From Megascapheus bottae (taxonomy: Eukaryota > Chordata > Mammalia > Rodentia > Geomyidae), in NCBI GenBank assembly GCA_024803745.1, contig JANJXV010000013.1, forward strand, positions 32,592,001 to 32,656,000: a DNA stretch of 64,000 nt, given 5' to 3'. Shown here one piece after another: positions 21,218-32,272 of the stretch. Below the pieces are notes generated by a model, which worked only from the letters and a program-made list of their open reading frames with translations, had not been told where the DNA came from and ran no database searches. Each line of letters opens with the position of its first letter. Within the stretch, counting starts at the first letter, position 1. A program made the position numbers and the translations under genes.

Positions 21218-23605
21218 GTAATGGCCTACATGTTATCATGACCATTTAAAGTACATTTTGAAAAAGGCAAATTAAAAATGTTTTCTTTGGGAAAAAAATT
21301 TATATAATTAAATTTCATAGACACTTGCTGATTACCAAGTCCTGCTGGTAAACAATGTATCATTAAGGATGCATTGTTAACATATGCAATCTTCCTTAAA
21401 ATTAAATAAAATTGCTATAATAGACATTATTTTATAGAGGAATAATTACACAGTGTGATTTGTTAACTTTGTCAAACTTCTCAATCCAGGATAGAGTTTC
21501 CACTTGTAATTGGTTTACTATTGCCTCCCTATTGAAAACATATGAAAAAAATATTTCTTCATCTGCAGTTAGGCTTCTGAGCCCAAAACAGAAAATGGCT
21601 GAGGAAAGGTATTTTTCCAGTCAACAACAGACTAGAAAATACATGTGGGTAAATCTTGAACCATTGATCAATGAAGGACAGGCATTGAAACTTGATAAAC
21701 AGAGAATAAATGATGATAATCAAATATATTACCCAATTGCTGAGCTAGTAAGGTTGTTTCCAGGCCATGGCCCTGAAAGGGGAAATTTGTGTAGGTTCTG
21801 CAGACTACTGAATAAAGAAGACAAAATTGAGAACCTGGACAGATAAAAGCAAGTAAAACACAGGACAGAGTGAGAAAGTGTGCAAGGCCTGAGAGGCTTT
21901 CAGATTTCTCCCTCAATCACACCTAAGGACTGATCAGAAGCACATGTAGATGAGAAAAGTGCCTAAACCTAGAACAAGGACCACCAAAAAGAGACAGTGC
22001 CTGTCACTTACCCAGAATGACAGACAGAACCAGAAATTGATTAGTCAGAAGAAAACAAATCACATTCTTCATGAGGAATGATCAGAATACACAAGATGTT
22101 CTACCTTAGTAATTGGGAATAGTTATATGCAATAATACATAAGTAATACATGAAAGGATAAAACTATTTCCAATAACTTAGTTCCAGCCCAGGAAATAAA
22201 AAGCCCAATAATACTTATAGGCATTCATTATGTTAAAAATCAATATTGTAATGTTTATACTATGATGGATACAATCAAATATTACAACATAGGTTAAAAT
22301 ATTATTTGCATAGAAGAGAAAAATAAGTCTATGCAAATAAACCCAAATCTGATGTTAGAATAAGCCAATGAGCACTTTAAAAAAAGGAGTTATCGTAACT
22401 AGATTATAAACGTTTAAAAAGTTAAGCAGAGGTATACAAGATAAAACAAAACAGAACTAAGTCAAATTTTCTGAGATGTGAAGTGTAGTGTGAAATATAT
22501 GCATACAATATGTGAGCAAATGAAATTAATAGAACAGTACAGAATAAGAGATGAATGAATCTAAGTATGAATACTGAATACAAATTAACCAAAATAGAAC
22601 AGAACTTCTGAAAATTAAAAAAATGCTAATGATATCTTCCTGAGCATAGAGAAAACTTTGAGTGAACTAGTAAATTTGGAATATTTAGAAGTATGTGGGG
22701 GGGGTTGGTAAATTTGATATAATAGATTTTTTTTCAAATTGGCAAATGTAATAAACAGTTTAAGAAGCTAAACAAAGGTAAGCACTGGAATGATGAAAAA
22801 TTATAACAAACCACATCATACCAAATTATTCAAGGCCAATGATTAAAAGGAAAATCTTTAAAGCAAATGGAAATGAATATACATTAAAAACAGAAGAGCA
22901 AAATTAACCATGATCATAGATTCTTCAAAAACAAGGAAGTGAAAAAATGTTAAAGTACTATAGTATTATGATTTCAATAAAATATTTTAAAGTAACAAAA
23001 ATATAAAATATGAAGAAATAAAAAATTAGATGAAACATTGTAAAGAATAAATTTCCAGAAAAACCTACATTCTACTCAACACTAGGTAAGTCATTCAAGT
23101 TTGAATAAATTTGAGGCAGATAAAATTATAGCTCTACTTAAAGTATTGAAGTGATCTAGAATTGGTAATCATATGAATTCATTTCCTGGACATCTCTTTA
23201 ATCTTCTTTCAAGAAAATGTTAGCATACCAAATTATTAAGTTTATACCAAAAACAGTCTTTAGTAAACTGAAATATTCGGCCCGAACAAAGAATACTAAA
23301 GTAGTGGCAAATTAATGAGAAATCTTTATTATCTGTTTTTGGTTCTCTCTTTTTTTGCTTGTAGCTCCTCTACAATAGAGACTTATGTATTCAAATTTTA
23401 CAAATACATGAGAATTTGATAATATGATATTTCCTTAGAGGAATTCAGCTCACGATTCATTGTGAGAGACTGACTTTTCCAAGCGAAGTGTGCAATACAT
23501 TGGAAACATACATTTATACTTTGTATTACTCATGATTAATTTATGAATTCACTAATAAATCTTGTTTCTTATTTATAGACTCAAATTTTGAACTACTGCT
23601 TTTGG
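21218..23605. other. No gene recognised; one unassigned 128-codon frame
   Basis: About 2.4 kb of AT-rich sequence. The plus-strand frame at 21460-21846 has 128 codons, is polar and has no domain I recognise. It has no evident promoter, splice or repeat context, so I regard it as chance. No SINE or L1 was assigned in this stretch. Confidence 0.45.
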
Positions 23606-23609
23606 AGAA

Positions 23610-23735
23610 TGCTAGATCTTGGGTGGGAACTCAGAGCCTGGGCACTGTTCCTGAGCTTACTGTAGACCAGTGCTTCTTAGGCATAGTTTTATTTCTGTCT
23701 TATTTGGTGGGTAATTGGAGAAAAGATCTGGAGAA
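23610..23735 (-). mobile_element. Degraded SINE type B fragment
   Basis: gggaactcagagcctgggca and ggtgggtaattggagaaaag follow part of the type B reverse complement. The right end abuts the L1 5' truncation region. Confidence 0.5.
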
Positions 23736-23802
23736 AGAGGTCAATGGTATTGGAAATATACTTCAGGGAATCATCTTAGAGAATTTCCCAAATATCAAAA
23801 AA

Positions 23803-26166
23803 ATATACACTATGATCAAACAGGGAGGCAAAGCTGGTTCAACATACGCAAATCAATTAATATAATTCAACACATCAGCAGGAGCAAGGACAAAAATCAC
23901 ATGATTGTCTCAATAGATGTGGAAAAGGCATTTGACAAGATCCAAAACCTTTATGTTGAAAGCTCTGGAGAAAGTAGGAATCCATGGCACATTCCTCAAT
24001 ATAATAAAGGATGTGTATGACAAACCCACAGCCAGTATTATACTTAATGGCAAAAACCTAAAGCCACTCCCTCTAAAATCAGGAATGAGTCAAGATGCCC
24101 ACTCTCTCCACTCCTCTTTAACATAGTATTAGTATTCATAGCCAGTGCAATAAGGGAAGAACCAAGCATAAAGGGGATCCAAGTAGGGAAAGAGGAAGTG
24201 AAATTTTCCCTCTTTGCAGATGACATGATTCTGTATTTAAAGAATCCTATAGACTCTACTCCCAAACTCCTTGAGCTGATTCAAAACTTTGGAAGGGTAG
24301 CAGGCTATAAAATTAACACTCAAAAATCAACTGCCTTCCTCTAAGCCAACAGTGAGAGGAATGAGGCAAAAATAGGAAAGCAACTGCTTTCACAATAGCC
24401 TCAAAGAAAATAAAGTACCTAGGAATTAGCTTAACTAAGAATGTAAAGGACCTTTTTGATGAAAATTTTAAAACCCTGAAAAAGGAAATTAAAGCAGAAC
24501 TAAGGAAATGGAAAAACCTCCTATGCTCCTGGATTGGAAGAATCAACATCAAGAAATTGACAATCTTGCCAAGGGCTATCTACAAATTCAACACAATACC
24601 CATCAATATCCCAATGTCATTTTTTTTTGCCAGTCCTGGGCTTGAGCTCAGGGCTTGAGCACTGTCCTTGGACTTTCTCAAGGCTAGTGCTCTAACACTT
24701 GAGCCTCAGCACCACTTCTGGCTTTTTGCTATGTATGTGGGGTACCAAGGAATCGAACATGGTCTTTGTGCATGCTAGGCAAGCACTCTACCACTAGGCC
24801 AAACTCCCACCCCCCTCCCAATATCATTCTTTAAAGAAATAGAAGAGGCAATCAAAATTTCAAATGGAATAATAAAAGACCCCCATATAGCAAAAGCACT
24901 TCTTACCAGAAAAAACAGTACAGGAGGAATTTCAATACCAAACTTTAGACTCTATTACAGAGCAATAATTCTCAAAACAGCTTGGTGCTGGCAAAAGAAC
25001 AGGCTTAAAGACCAATGGAATAGAACTGAAGGCCCAGATATTAAACCACAGGCCTATGGCCATCTAATCTTTGACAAGGGAGCCAAAAAAATAGAATGGA
25101 AGAAAGATAGCCTCTTCAACAAGTGGTGTTGGCAGAACTGGTTAAGCACCTGCAGAAAACTAAAGTTGGATCCTTCTTTGTCACCCTGCACTAGAATTAA
25201 CTCCAAATGGATCAAAGACCTGGAGGTAAAAGCTGACACACTGAAAATTTTACAAGAAGGAATAGGAGATACACTAGGCCTCCTTGGCACAGGTCGAAAC
25301 TTTCTTAATAAGGACCAAGAATCACAACAAATCAGAGAAAGGCTGGATAAGTGGAACTGCATTAAACTGCAGAGCTTTTGTATGGCAAAGGACATAGCTA
25401 GTAAATTAATTAGGAAACCTACAGACTGGGAGAAGATCTTCACCAACCATACAATGGACAAAAGCCTCATATCTAAAATATATCAACAGCTCAAAAAATT
25501 GAATCACTCCAAAACTTATCTCCAGAGTAACAACCATCCCATTAAAAATGGGCCAAAGACTTAAGGAGAGTCTTCTCTGAAGAAGAAACAAAAATGGCCT
25601 ATAGACACATGAAGAAATGCTCAATATCTCCAGCCATAAAAGAAATGCAAATCAAAACAACTCTAAGATTCCACCTCACTCCAGTTAGCATAGCCAGGAT
25701 CAGGAAAACTAATAACAACAGATGCTGGAGGGGATGTGGCCAGGAGGGATCACTACTACACTGTTGGTGGGAGTGCAAACTCATTCAATCACTATGGAAA
25801 GCAGTATGGCAGTGCCTCAAAAGGCTAAACATAGAACTCCCATATAAGCCAGCAATTCCACTACTTGGCATTTACCCAACCATCCAGAAACTAGTGCATA
25901 TTAATTCCACTAGCACAACAATGTTCATTGCAGCATTATTCACCATAGCAAAAATATGGAACCAACCTAGATGTCCCTCAGTTGATGAATGGATCAACAA
26001 GATGTGGTATTTGTACACAATGGAATTCTATGCTGCTGTCAGAAAGAATGACATCACTCCATTTGTTAGGAAATGAAAAGACTTAGAAAAAATCGTATTA
26101 AGTGAATTAAGCCAGACTCAAAGGAACTTAGGCTCAATGGTTTCCCTCATTTGTCATAATCAGTAG
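23803..26166 (+). pseudogene. L1 ORF2 pseudogene (reverse transcriptase to C-terminus)
   Basis: ORF2 is readable in order but in several frames: 23715-24126 includes [19 protein letters not shown], the FADD catalytic motif is encoded near 24215, 25166-25564 covers the region after the reverse transcriptase, and 25594-26076 carries the C-terminal cysteine-rich segment with CX3CX7HX4C spacing intact ([13 protein letters not shown]). Several shifts, stops and the SINE insertion break it. The family stop is at 26164-26166. Confidence 0.9.
24609..24828 (-). mobile_element. SINE, type A, inserted in L1 ORF2
   Basis: Reverse-complement dimer at about 24621-24815 with gccagtcctgggcttgagct and ctctaccactaggccaaact. 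Duplicated L1 sequence flanks it: tcccaatgtcatt (24609-24621) and tcccaatatcatt (24816-24828). This dates the SINE after the L1. Confidence 0.94.
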
Positions 26167-26783
26167 AAACCTTGGGCTTTCCTAGCAGAGATTTGCAATA
26201 GAGCAAAACCTTGATACATAAGGCCATATAGTATGACGCTAATTGAAAGGACCTCTAGGATATAGAAACAAAAGCCATGTAATGAATGATTGTTGTCCTT
26301 AAGGTACTATGTTATCTCTCATCTCTTTTGCTGTCCCTTGGTTATCTCATATTGTTACAGTATCTCACTTTGTTATCGGATATATTGAATATATTTGTAT
26401 TTGGTTATTTGAAATTGGATAGAGAAGGGGTTAAAATCAAGATCAGTGTGAGGCGGAGGGTAATGGGGACCAAGGCATGTGAAAGGGTATCAATGTATGT
26501 TAATTAATGCACCTTCTATCTGGCAAATATCATGTAACCCTTTTATTAATTACAATAAAAAATATTTAAAAAGAAAATATTCAACATCAGGTAACAGGAA
26601 AATTAATAAATGTCTCATGGCCTTAAAAAGGGCTTCAAAGGTTTTAATGGAGTGTGATATATCTACTAAAATAACAAAGATTTGAAAATTCATTAATTCA
26701 ACAGAAAATTGTAAAGGTTTAGGAAGCCAAGTGATTTAGAAAGAAACAAACTTCCATCAATTTCAGTGAGTAAAAGTAAAAAT

Positions 26784-27002
26784 AAAATTGAATACCCTGG
26801 GGCCGGGAGTTTAGCCTAGTGGTAGAGTGCTTGCCTCGCATGTACGAAGACCCGGGTTCGATTCCTCGGTACCACATATGTAGCAAAATGCCGGAAGTGG
26901 TGCTGAGGCTCAAGTGGTAGAGTGCTAGCCTTGAGAAAGTCCAAGGACAGTGCTCAATCCCTGCGCCCAAGCCCAGGACTGGCAAAAAAAAAATTGAATA
27001 TC
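26784..27002 (+). mobile_element. SINE, type A, well preserved
   Basis: Complete dimer from about 26798 to 26989. A box tagcctagtgg at 26812-26822 and B box ggttcgattcc at 26855-26865. CpG-containing ccgggttcg is retained, arguing for youth. Flanks aaaattgaatacc and aaaattgaatatcc form the target-site duplication. Confidence 0.93.
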
Positions 27003-27350
27003 CAAGTAAAAATTTATTACCACAGTGTTTGGATAGTGATACAATTAGACATATGCATATGAGTTTTAATGGATAAAACTGTTACATCAGATCACCTGAA
27101 CTGTGTGATCATTTGGCATCATTTTCAATCCAGAGGAAGTAAGGTATCAACAACTGATATTATGAAGCAATTGGAAATTTTCTCCATTTGAAAAGAGGAA
27201 TTATGAAGGTTCCATTACTCGACTCTTACCTTTATCTCCTAATTCCCAATCACATTACTTTCTAAAATATAATTGGCATTGTTAATTTCACTATTTTCTT
27301 TATGATATATACATTTAAGTCACCTTAGTGGCTTTTGTTACTTCTTTATC
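27003..27350. other. No gene recognised
   Basis: AT-rich unique sequence. Confidence 0.5.
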
Positions 27351-27352
27351 TC

Positions 27353-27572
27353 ATTTTTGGGGGGCTGTTCTGGGGCTTGTACTCAAAACCTGTATTCTCA
27401 TTAAGTTTGCTTGCTTGCTTTTTTGCATATGTTCTATCACTTGATCTCCACCTCCAGTTGTAGAGGCTCAGAAAATTTTTCTTTCTACATGGGCTTCAAA
27501 TCATAACCCTCAGGTCTCAACCTTCTGAGTCCCTAGGATTACAGACTTTAGCCACAGGCATCTGGCTTCATT
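27353..27572 (-). mobile_element. Old SINE, type B-like
   Basis: ctggggcttgtactcaaaac, then ctcaggtctcaaccttctga and ctaggattacagactttagc track type B in reverse complement. Diverged, with a TTGC expansion inside. Confidence 0.65.
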
Positions 27573-27617
27573 TGCTATTTTTGGAAATAGTATTACTTCA
27601 TTTGTTAAAACACTAGT

Positions 27618-27716
27618 TTGACCAGGTTCTGGTGGCCCACACCTGCAATCTTAGCTACTCAGGAGGCTGAGATTTGAGGATACTGATTCACAGCCAGCCT
27701 AGGTAGGAAAGTCCAG
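27618..27716 (+). mobile_element. SINE type B head, 3'-truncated at an L1 junction
   Basis: B1-like head (ctactcaggaggctgagatt) runs to aggaaagtcc and then stops inside what should be the SINE middle. Sequence then switches to antisense L1 ORF1. The right half and A tail are missing. Confidence 0.8.
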
Positions 27717-28345
27717 ATCCTCCTCAATACCAATTAGCCTTAAATTAGGCTTCCTAATTGTATCTTGGACCTCCTATAGCATTTTCTCATATTTCCTAGA
27801 TTTGAATTGACTCATTTTCTGTTCTTTCTCTAAAACAACTAAATTATCTTCAGCCCCGGAAATTCTCTCTTCTGCATTGTCTAACCTGCTATCAAAGCTA
27901 TCTACTTTATTCTTCATCTCCCTTGCTTCTAATTGCTCATTTTTGATGCCTTGCATCTCTTCTTTTAGATCATGTATGGATTTCTTTAGCTCCTTTATTT
28001 CCATTTGAGTGATTAGCTCAGTACTTTAATCTCTTTGGACATTTGCTGGAGTTTGGTCACCTTTTTGTTTGTGGTTTTTATGAATTCATCCATTTTTCTT
28101 TCAAAAACCTTTATTCTGGCCTCTTTTATGGCTTCTCCTTTTTCACTTATCACCTTGTTTCTGATTTCCTCTTGTTTAGCTATGGCTTCCTCCCTTATCT
28201 CTTTCTTTATATTTTCACATTTTTCATTAATGATGTTTATCAATTGCATTTGTATAGCACTTGGAAGACTCTCCTCTACTTTTGCCAGTGATTGTTCCAT
28301 TGCCTGTTTATATTGGGTGGGGGATGTAATTCCTTGATTTGACAT
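27717..28345 (-). pseudogene. L1 ORF1 fragment (N-terminal coiled-coil region)
   Basis: A frame of 110 codons from the ATG at 28345 ends at 28013; a second frame from 28004 to 27774 continues the same protein, so a single-base-type shift lies near 28015-28025. The sequence is rich in Glu, Lys, Ile and Leu with heptad-like spacing (for example FDSRLDNAEERISGAED), as in the trimerising coiled coil of L1 ORF1p. After a stop near 27774 the reading continues towards the RNA-binding region (PNLRLIG-like) and is then cut. The RNA-recognition and C-terminal domains are missing. Confidence 0.85.
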
Positions 28346-30243
28346 TTTTCTTGAGTTTCTTGTTCTGCCTATTTGAAAATGGGAGCAAGATTAATACTAA
28401 ACACGATTATAATTTTTCAGATATAACCAACCTAGACCTCTTTAGCTGGCAGACACTAGATGTTCACAATTTTTGATTGGTATTATCACTCTTCCTTTTT
28501 GTTCACTTACAGACCAGTCTCATACAACCACTCTTAACCAATTCATGACCAAAACAATAAGCCTCTCAATCCAATCTCTATTGTATTTAAGTCCCTCTGG
28601 ACCTAGAGTATAATTGAACACCTAGATATACAGCATTGCTCAACAGCCATCAAGTGTAGATCCATGCATTATAAGGGTTGAAAGATGAACAGAGGACCTG
28701 AGATAGAATAATAGAATGAGAGAGAACAGGGGACGTAAGAGATATAATGTAGGAGTGTAAGATTATTATAGTAATGAAGAAAAGGTATAGGGTAAGGATA
28801 ACTGACCTAAGTTGATAAGCAGGTAGAGTATTTGAGTACAAAGTTTGGAAAGTATTAGATAAAACTTATGAAAGTAAGAAGGGTAATAAGAAGAATATAT
28901 CGAGAAAAGAGGGAGGTAGATATAGGAGATTTCAATGACGAAAAAATTTAAAAAGAAAGAAAGAAAAAAGGAAAGTGAGACAAAAACAATAAGCACAAAA
29001 AATAAAAAAAATCCATATAGAAGGAAAAACAGAGAAACAAAAAACAACAACAAAAAAGCAACAATGATAACAAGAAAAAAACAAAATAAAAAAAAAAGAA
29101 AAGAGAAAGAAAAAGGTGGGGGGAGATTCCTCACTATTGTGAGCTCTTAGTTAAGAAATGCTAGGGTTGAGACCATGAGATTAAAAAGCAGGTGACTGTA
29201 TCAATATAGATATCGTTTGTATTCAGACTGTACCCAGAGCTGTCACTATGTTTCCAGGAACGACCACAGTGACAGAGGGATGCGGGAGAGAAAAGAGAAA
29301 AAAAAAGTGTAGGTAGGATGGTAAAGAGAAAATAAGAACACCTACAAATGCAAATAAAAAAGGGGGTGGAAGAAAAAAAAGAATAAAAAACCCAAATACA
29401 AAGAAAAAGAACAACAAAAAAAAAAGAAAAGAAAAAAAAAGAAAGGATATTCTTTAGGATTTTTTTGGGGGGGGGGGTTCATGGCAACATAGGTAACTTG
29501 TGTCTCCACTAAATTCGAGATCCGAACAGTTCAGAAAGTCTTTTTCCCTTGTGATTTGGCTATGAGGTTTTTTGGATCCGATAGTTTGGGAAAACGAAGT
29601 TGAAAGTTCCGCGGGTGGCTTTGTTTACCAGGTCTGTGGCTGGTGCAGGGGGATGGACTTCAGCAGCTCTGGGGCCGGATTTCCGGCTAAGGGATCTCTG
29701 GGACATCCTTTGCCAGTAAGAAAGATGGCGCTGTCAGCAACACCTCTCAGGCTCCAATTGCTTTGGCCAAGTGGTTGCCAGTAGTCAATATGGCACTGCT
29801 CTCCGCTTGTGGGGGAGGGGCTCCCTCCCAATGCCATTCTGGGAGCAGAAGTGGAAACTTCTCCTTGGAGCTACTCACAAATTGCTGGATTCTCCAGTTC
29901 CATGAAGCTAGCAGGTCTGTGCACAGCCGGGGGTCGGCTCTGGGCTCCCGCAGGCTCTGTGTGGCTCTGTCTGCAGCTGGCAGGTTGCAGTGCCAGGAAG
30001 CACTGCTGCTCAGCTTCAGAAGAGCCACTTTGTCTCTGCGGCTGCTCCAAGTGGCTGGAATCCGTCCCCGCTGTCTTCTTTGTGCCGGATTTCTGCCTTT
30101 TTTCTCTGTGACTGAGGTCTGTGTGTCGCTAAAGCTTACTTAGGATCGATTTGGGGTATGTACTGTCCCCTACACTGCCAAAACTGGTATCTTGGCGAGA
30201 GCTCAGAAAGACTCAAACTGAACCGCCGCCATCTTTCACCCAA
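28346..30243 (-). promoter_or_regulatory. L1 5'UTR with internal promoter region
   Basis: About 1.9 kb upstream of ORF1. The distal 700 bases (about 29510-30243) are strikingly GC- and CpG-richer than the rest of the window. The middle holds A-rich plus-strand tracts (28930-29130, 29290-29450), which are pyrimidine-rich in L1 sense. L1 5'UTRs carry an RNA polymerase II promoter; activity here is inferred only. Confidence 0.7.
30225..30235 (-). promoter_or_regulatory. YY1-like site at the L1 5' end
   Basis: The minus strand reads aagatggcggc within the first 20 bases or so of the element, matching the AAnATGGCGGC core bound by YY1. In human L1 a YY1 site at the same place helps position transcription start; a similar role here is inference. 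Related aagatggcgct lies on the plus strand at 29722-29732. Confidence 0.6.
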
Positions 30244-30557
30244 CCCCTGATGTTGAATATTTTCAACCAAAGCCTTTTAAATATCAAAGGACATTGATAT
30301 CTGGATTTCAATACAGAGGACATAGCTTTGAGCTCAAATAACCAGACAGTAGAGTTAATAAAGCACATAGAGATACAACAAACTAAAATATTGTGCTCTA
30401 GAATGAAAACCACATTTTTTTTTGTTGCCTGCAGTATACGAACTTCCCTCCTTGGGTCACATTCCTACTTATTTATTCATGAATAATGCAGTCACTCCTC
30501 TGAATCTTGACTAAGCCATGGTGACTTACATCCAGAGTTATTATACATGATATATCT
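30244..30557. other. No gene recognised
   Basis: Unique sequence just outside the L1 5' end. Confidence 0.5.
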
Positions 30558-30765
30558 CTTGGGCCTGGAGTTTGGTGGTAGTGGTAGAATGCTTGCCTAG
30601 CCTGCATGATGCCCTGAGGTTTGACTCCTCGGTACCATATAAACAGAAAAAGCAAGAAGTGATGCTGTGGCTTAAGTGATATTGCAGTAACCTTGAGGAA
30701 ACAAAAAACCCTCAAGACAGTGTCCAGGCCCTGAGTTCAACTTCCAGAACTGGAAAAAAAAAAAC
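30558..30765 (+). mobile_element. SINE, type A, diverged
   Basis: gggcctggagtttggtggta is a disrupted A-box region and ggtttgactcctcggtacca a weakened B box. The right half has a small insertion before gacagtgtccaggccctgag. Ends in an A run. Confidence 0.85.
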
Positions 30766-30834
30766 AACCCAACAACATGTATGTATATATATTCATCAGG
30801 TCTCACATGTCATCTTTCCTTCTTCAATTGAGCT

Positions 30835-31132
30835 TCATATTCTTTCTTTTTTTCTTTTTCTCTTTCTTTCTTTCTTTCTTTCTTTCTTGTTTCTTTTTCT
30901 TTTTCTCTTTCTTTCTTTCTTTCTTTCTTTCTGTCTCTCTTTCCTTCTTTTGCTAGTCGTGGGGCTTGAACTTAGGGCCTGAGCATTGTCCTTGGGCTTT
31001 TCTCAAGGCTGGAGCACCACTTCCAGCTTTTTCTATGTATGTGGTATTGATGAATCGAACCCAGGTCTTCATGCATGGTAGACAAGCACTCTACCACTGG
31101 GCCAAACTCCCGGCCCTCATATTCTTTCTTTT
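30835..31132 (-). mobile_element. SINE, type A, with perfect 16-bp duplication and expanded tail
   Basis: The element body (about 30951-31116) is the reverse-complement dimer, shortened by a deletion in the right half. The perfect duplication tcatattctttctttt occurs at 30835-30850 and 31117-31132. The microsatellite at 30841-30950 lies inside the duplication, so it is the expanded tail. Confidence 0.92.
30841..30950. repeat. (CTTT)n microsatellite grown from a SINE tail
   Basis: Two CTTT blocks separated by T-rich sequence, located between the left duplication and the SINE body. Confidence 0.95.
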
Positions 31133-31134
31133 GA

Positions 31135-31735
31135 GCATTTTAAGTATGTGTACAAGTGAGTTGCCATTCACCAAAGCAGTTTCTCAATACAGTGTATTGT
31201 GATCAATGTGAAGCCTTTCAACATTCTTACTCACCTCTCATAGCTTACCCCTTCCCTTACTTTTCCTTAAATTTAGGTTATATGTTGAATTTTATTTTGC
31301 CTTTTAACAAAGTTGTTTATGAACACAATGATTCTTGATCTATATCATCATTTCAAAATCTTTACAACCCCCCCCTTGAGCCCAACTTGTATTTCTCAGT
31401 CTTGTCATATGTACAATTAATTCTTGCCATTATTCTTTCACACTTTCCCCTTCATTCTTCTCCCCCTCTCCTTTGGCCCCACCCTCTCGTCTTGCAAGTT
31501 CCTATGTCCTGGCACTTATTTTCTTCGGCTTTGACATAGTCTTTTTAAAGAGTTACAATACTTGCAATATCTGTAGAGTCTATTACACATCATTTAATTC
31601 ATTTGTAATCCTTTGCTTAATATCTATTATATTTATTTGTAATTTTATGGGAATATTCTACCACAAGTGAGGGAAACCATGTAATCTATTTTTCTAGGTC
31701 TGCATTGTTTTGCTTAATATAATTCCCCCCCAAGA
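31135..31735 (-). mobile_element. Old L1 3' region
   Basis: Right end (about 31665-31730) holds the end of ORF2 in reverse complement (gtgagggaaaccatgtaatc), and leftwards the 3'UTR (caaagcagtttctcaataca, tgtattgtgatcaatgtgaa). It is also seen at 41.1, 44.7 and 55.4 kb. Coding capacity lost. Confidence 0.6.
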
Positions 31736-32067
31736 CTTTCCCTTTTCTTACTAATTAAACATGAAAGAGGAAGTGTTTCTTTTTAGTTTACTTCTATCTC
31801 TAGCAAAAATTATGCTGCTTCATGATTACTTTTTAACTGACAATTAATTTGGTATCTCCCATACCTACAAGTCTTTGAAGGATTCCAAATCCTTTAAATC
31901 AAACTTTAAGAATATACCTTTTTATATAAAAGCAACAATAATAGAGCTATATACCAGAGTTCAATGATACCTTGAAAAGTCCTATTGAGTTTATTGTCAT
32001 AACAAAGAACAGAAAGAAATCATTCTATACATCAGAACATAAAGAAGTACTATAAATCCCTTTAATT
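31736..32067. other. No gene recognised
   Basis: AT-rich sequence without assignable features. Confidence 0.5.
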
Positions 32068-32272
32068 TTATTTTATTTTGCTAGTCCTGGGGCTTGAACT
32101 CAAAGCCTGAGCACTGTCCATGGGCTTTCTCAAGGCAAGTGCTCTACCACTTGAATGACAGTGCCAGTTATGGCTTTTTTTTTTTTTTTACTAAGTATGT
32201 TGTACCAAAGAACTGAACCCTGGTTGTCATGCATGCTAGGTATGCACTCTACCACTAGGCCAAACTCCCAAG
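32068..32272 (-). mobile_element. SINE, type A
   Basis: gctagtcctggggcttgaac, ctctaccacttgaatgacag, an internal T run of about 15, then gaactgaaccctggt and ctctaccactaggccaaact. Full-length dimer with an A-run expansion between its halves. Confidence 0.87.

Larger units (their letters stand above)
23793..26577 (+). mobile_element. L1 retrotransposon, 5'-truncated, split by a SINE
   Basis: The L1 enters ORF2 in the reverse-transcriptase domain at about 23793 and runs to its 3'UTR and A-rich tail near 26577 (attaattacaataaaaaata). It is uninverted and serves as the reference for the inverted copy at 2.0-5.1 kb. A small internal deletion relative to that copy lies near 23826. A type A SINE sits in it at 24621-24815. 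I could not identify a clear target-site duplication. Confidence 0.92.
27717..30243 (-). mobile_element. L1 5' end (5'UTR plus start of ORF1), 3' part lost
   Basis: Reading leftwards from 30243: a GC-rich, CpG-bearing 5'UTR start with a YY1-like site, a long 5'UTR with pyrimidine-rich tracts (in L1 sense), then ORF1 from 28345. ORF1 is cut at about 27717, where it meets a truncated SINE. Presence of a 5' end without ORF2 or a 3' end is opposite to the usual 5' truncation and suggests a later deletion. Confidence 0.85.

Noticed and set aside
21460..21846. 128-codon plus-strand frame as a possible small gene
   Set aside because: No recognisable domain, promoter, splice or homology signal; one frame this long is not surprising in 64 kb.
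26812..26865. tRNA gene, because of good A and B boxes
   Set aside because: The boxes belong to a SINE with poly(A) tail and target-site duplication; no cloverleaf-complete tRNA with acceptor pairing.
28766..29150. 122-codon hydrophobic frame (minus) and Lys/Asn-rich frame (plus)
   Set aside because: Both read the low-complexity A-rich part of the L1 5'UTR.
29572..30143. Several frames of 70-126 codons in GC-rich sequence, possibly a CpG-island gene
   Set aside because: The segment is the L1 5'UTR start, continuous with ORF1 downstream; GC-rich DNA lacks stops by composition.
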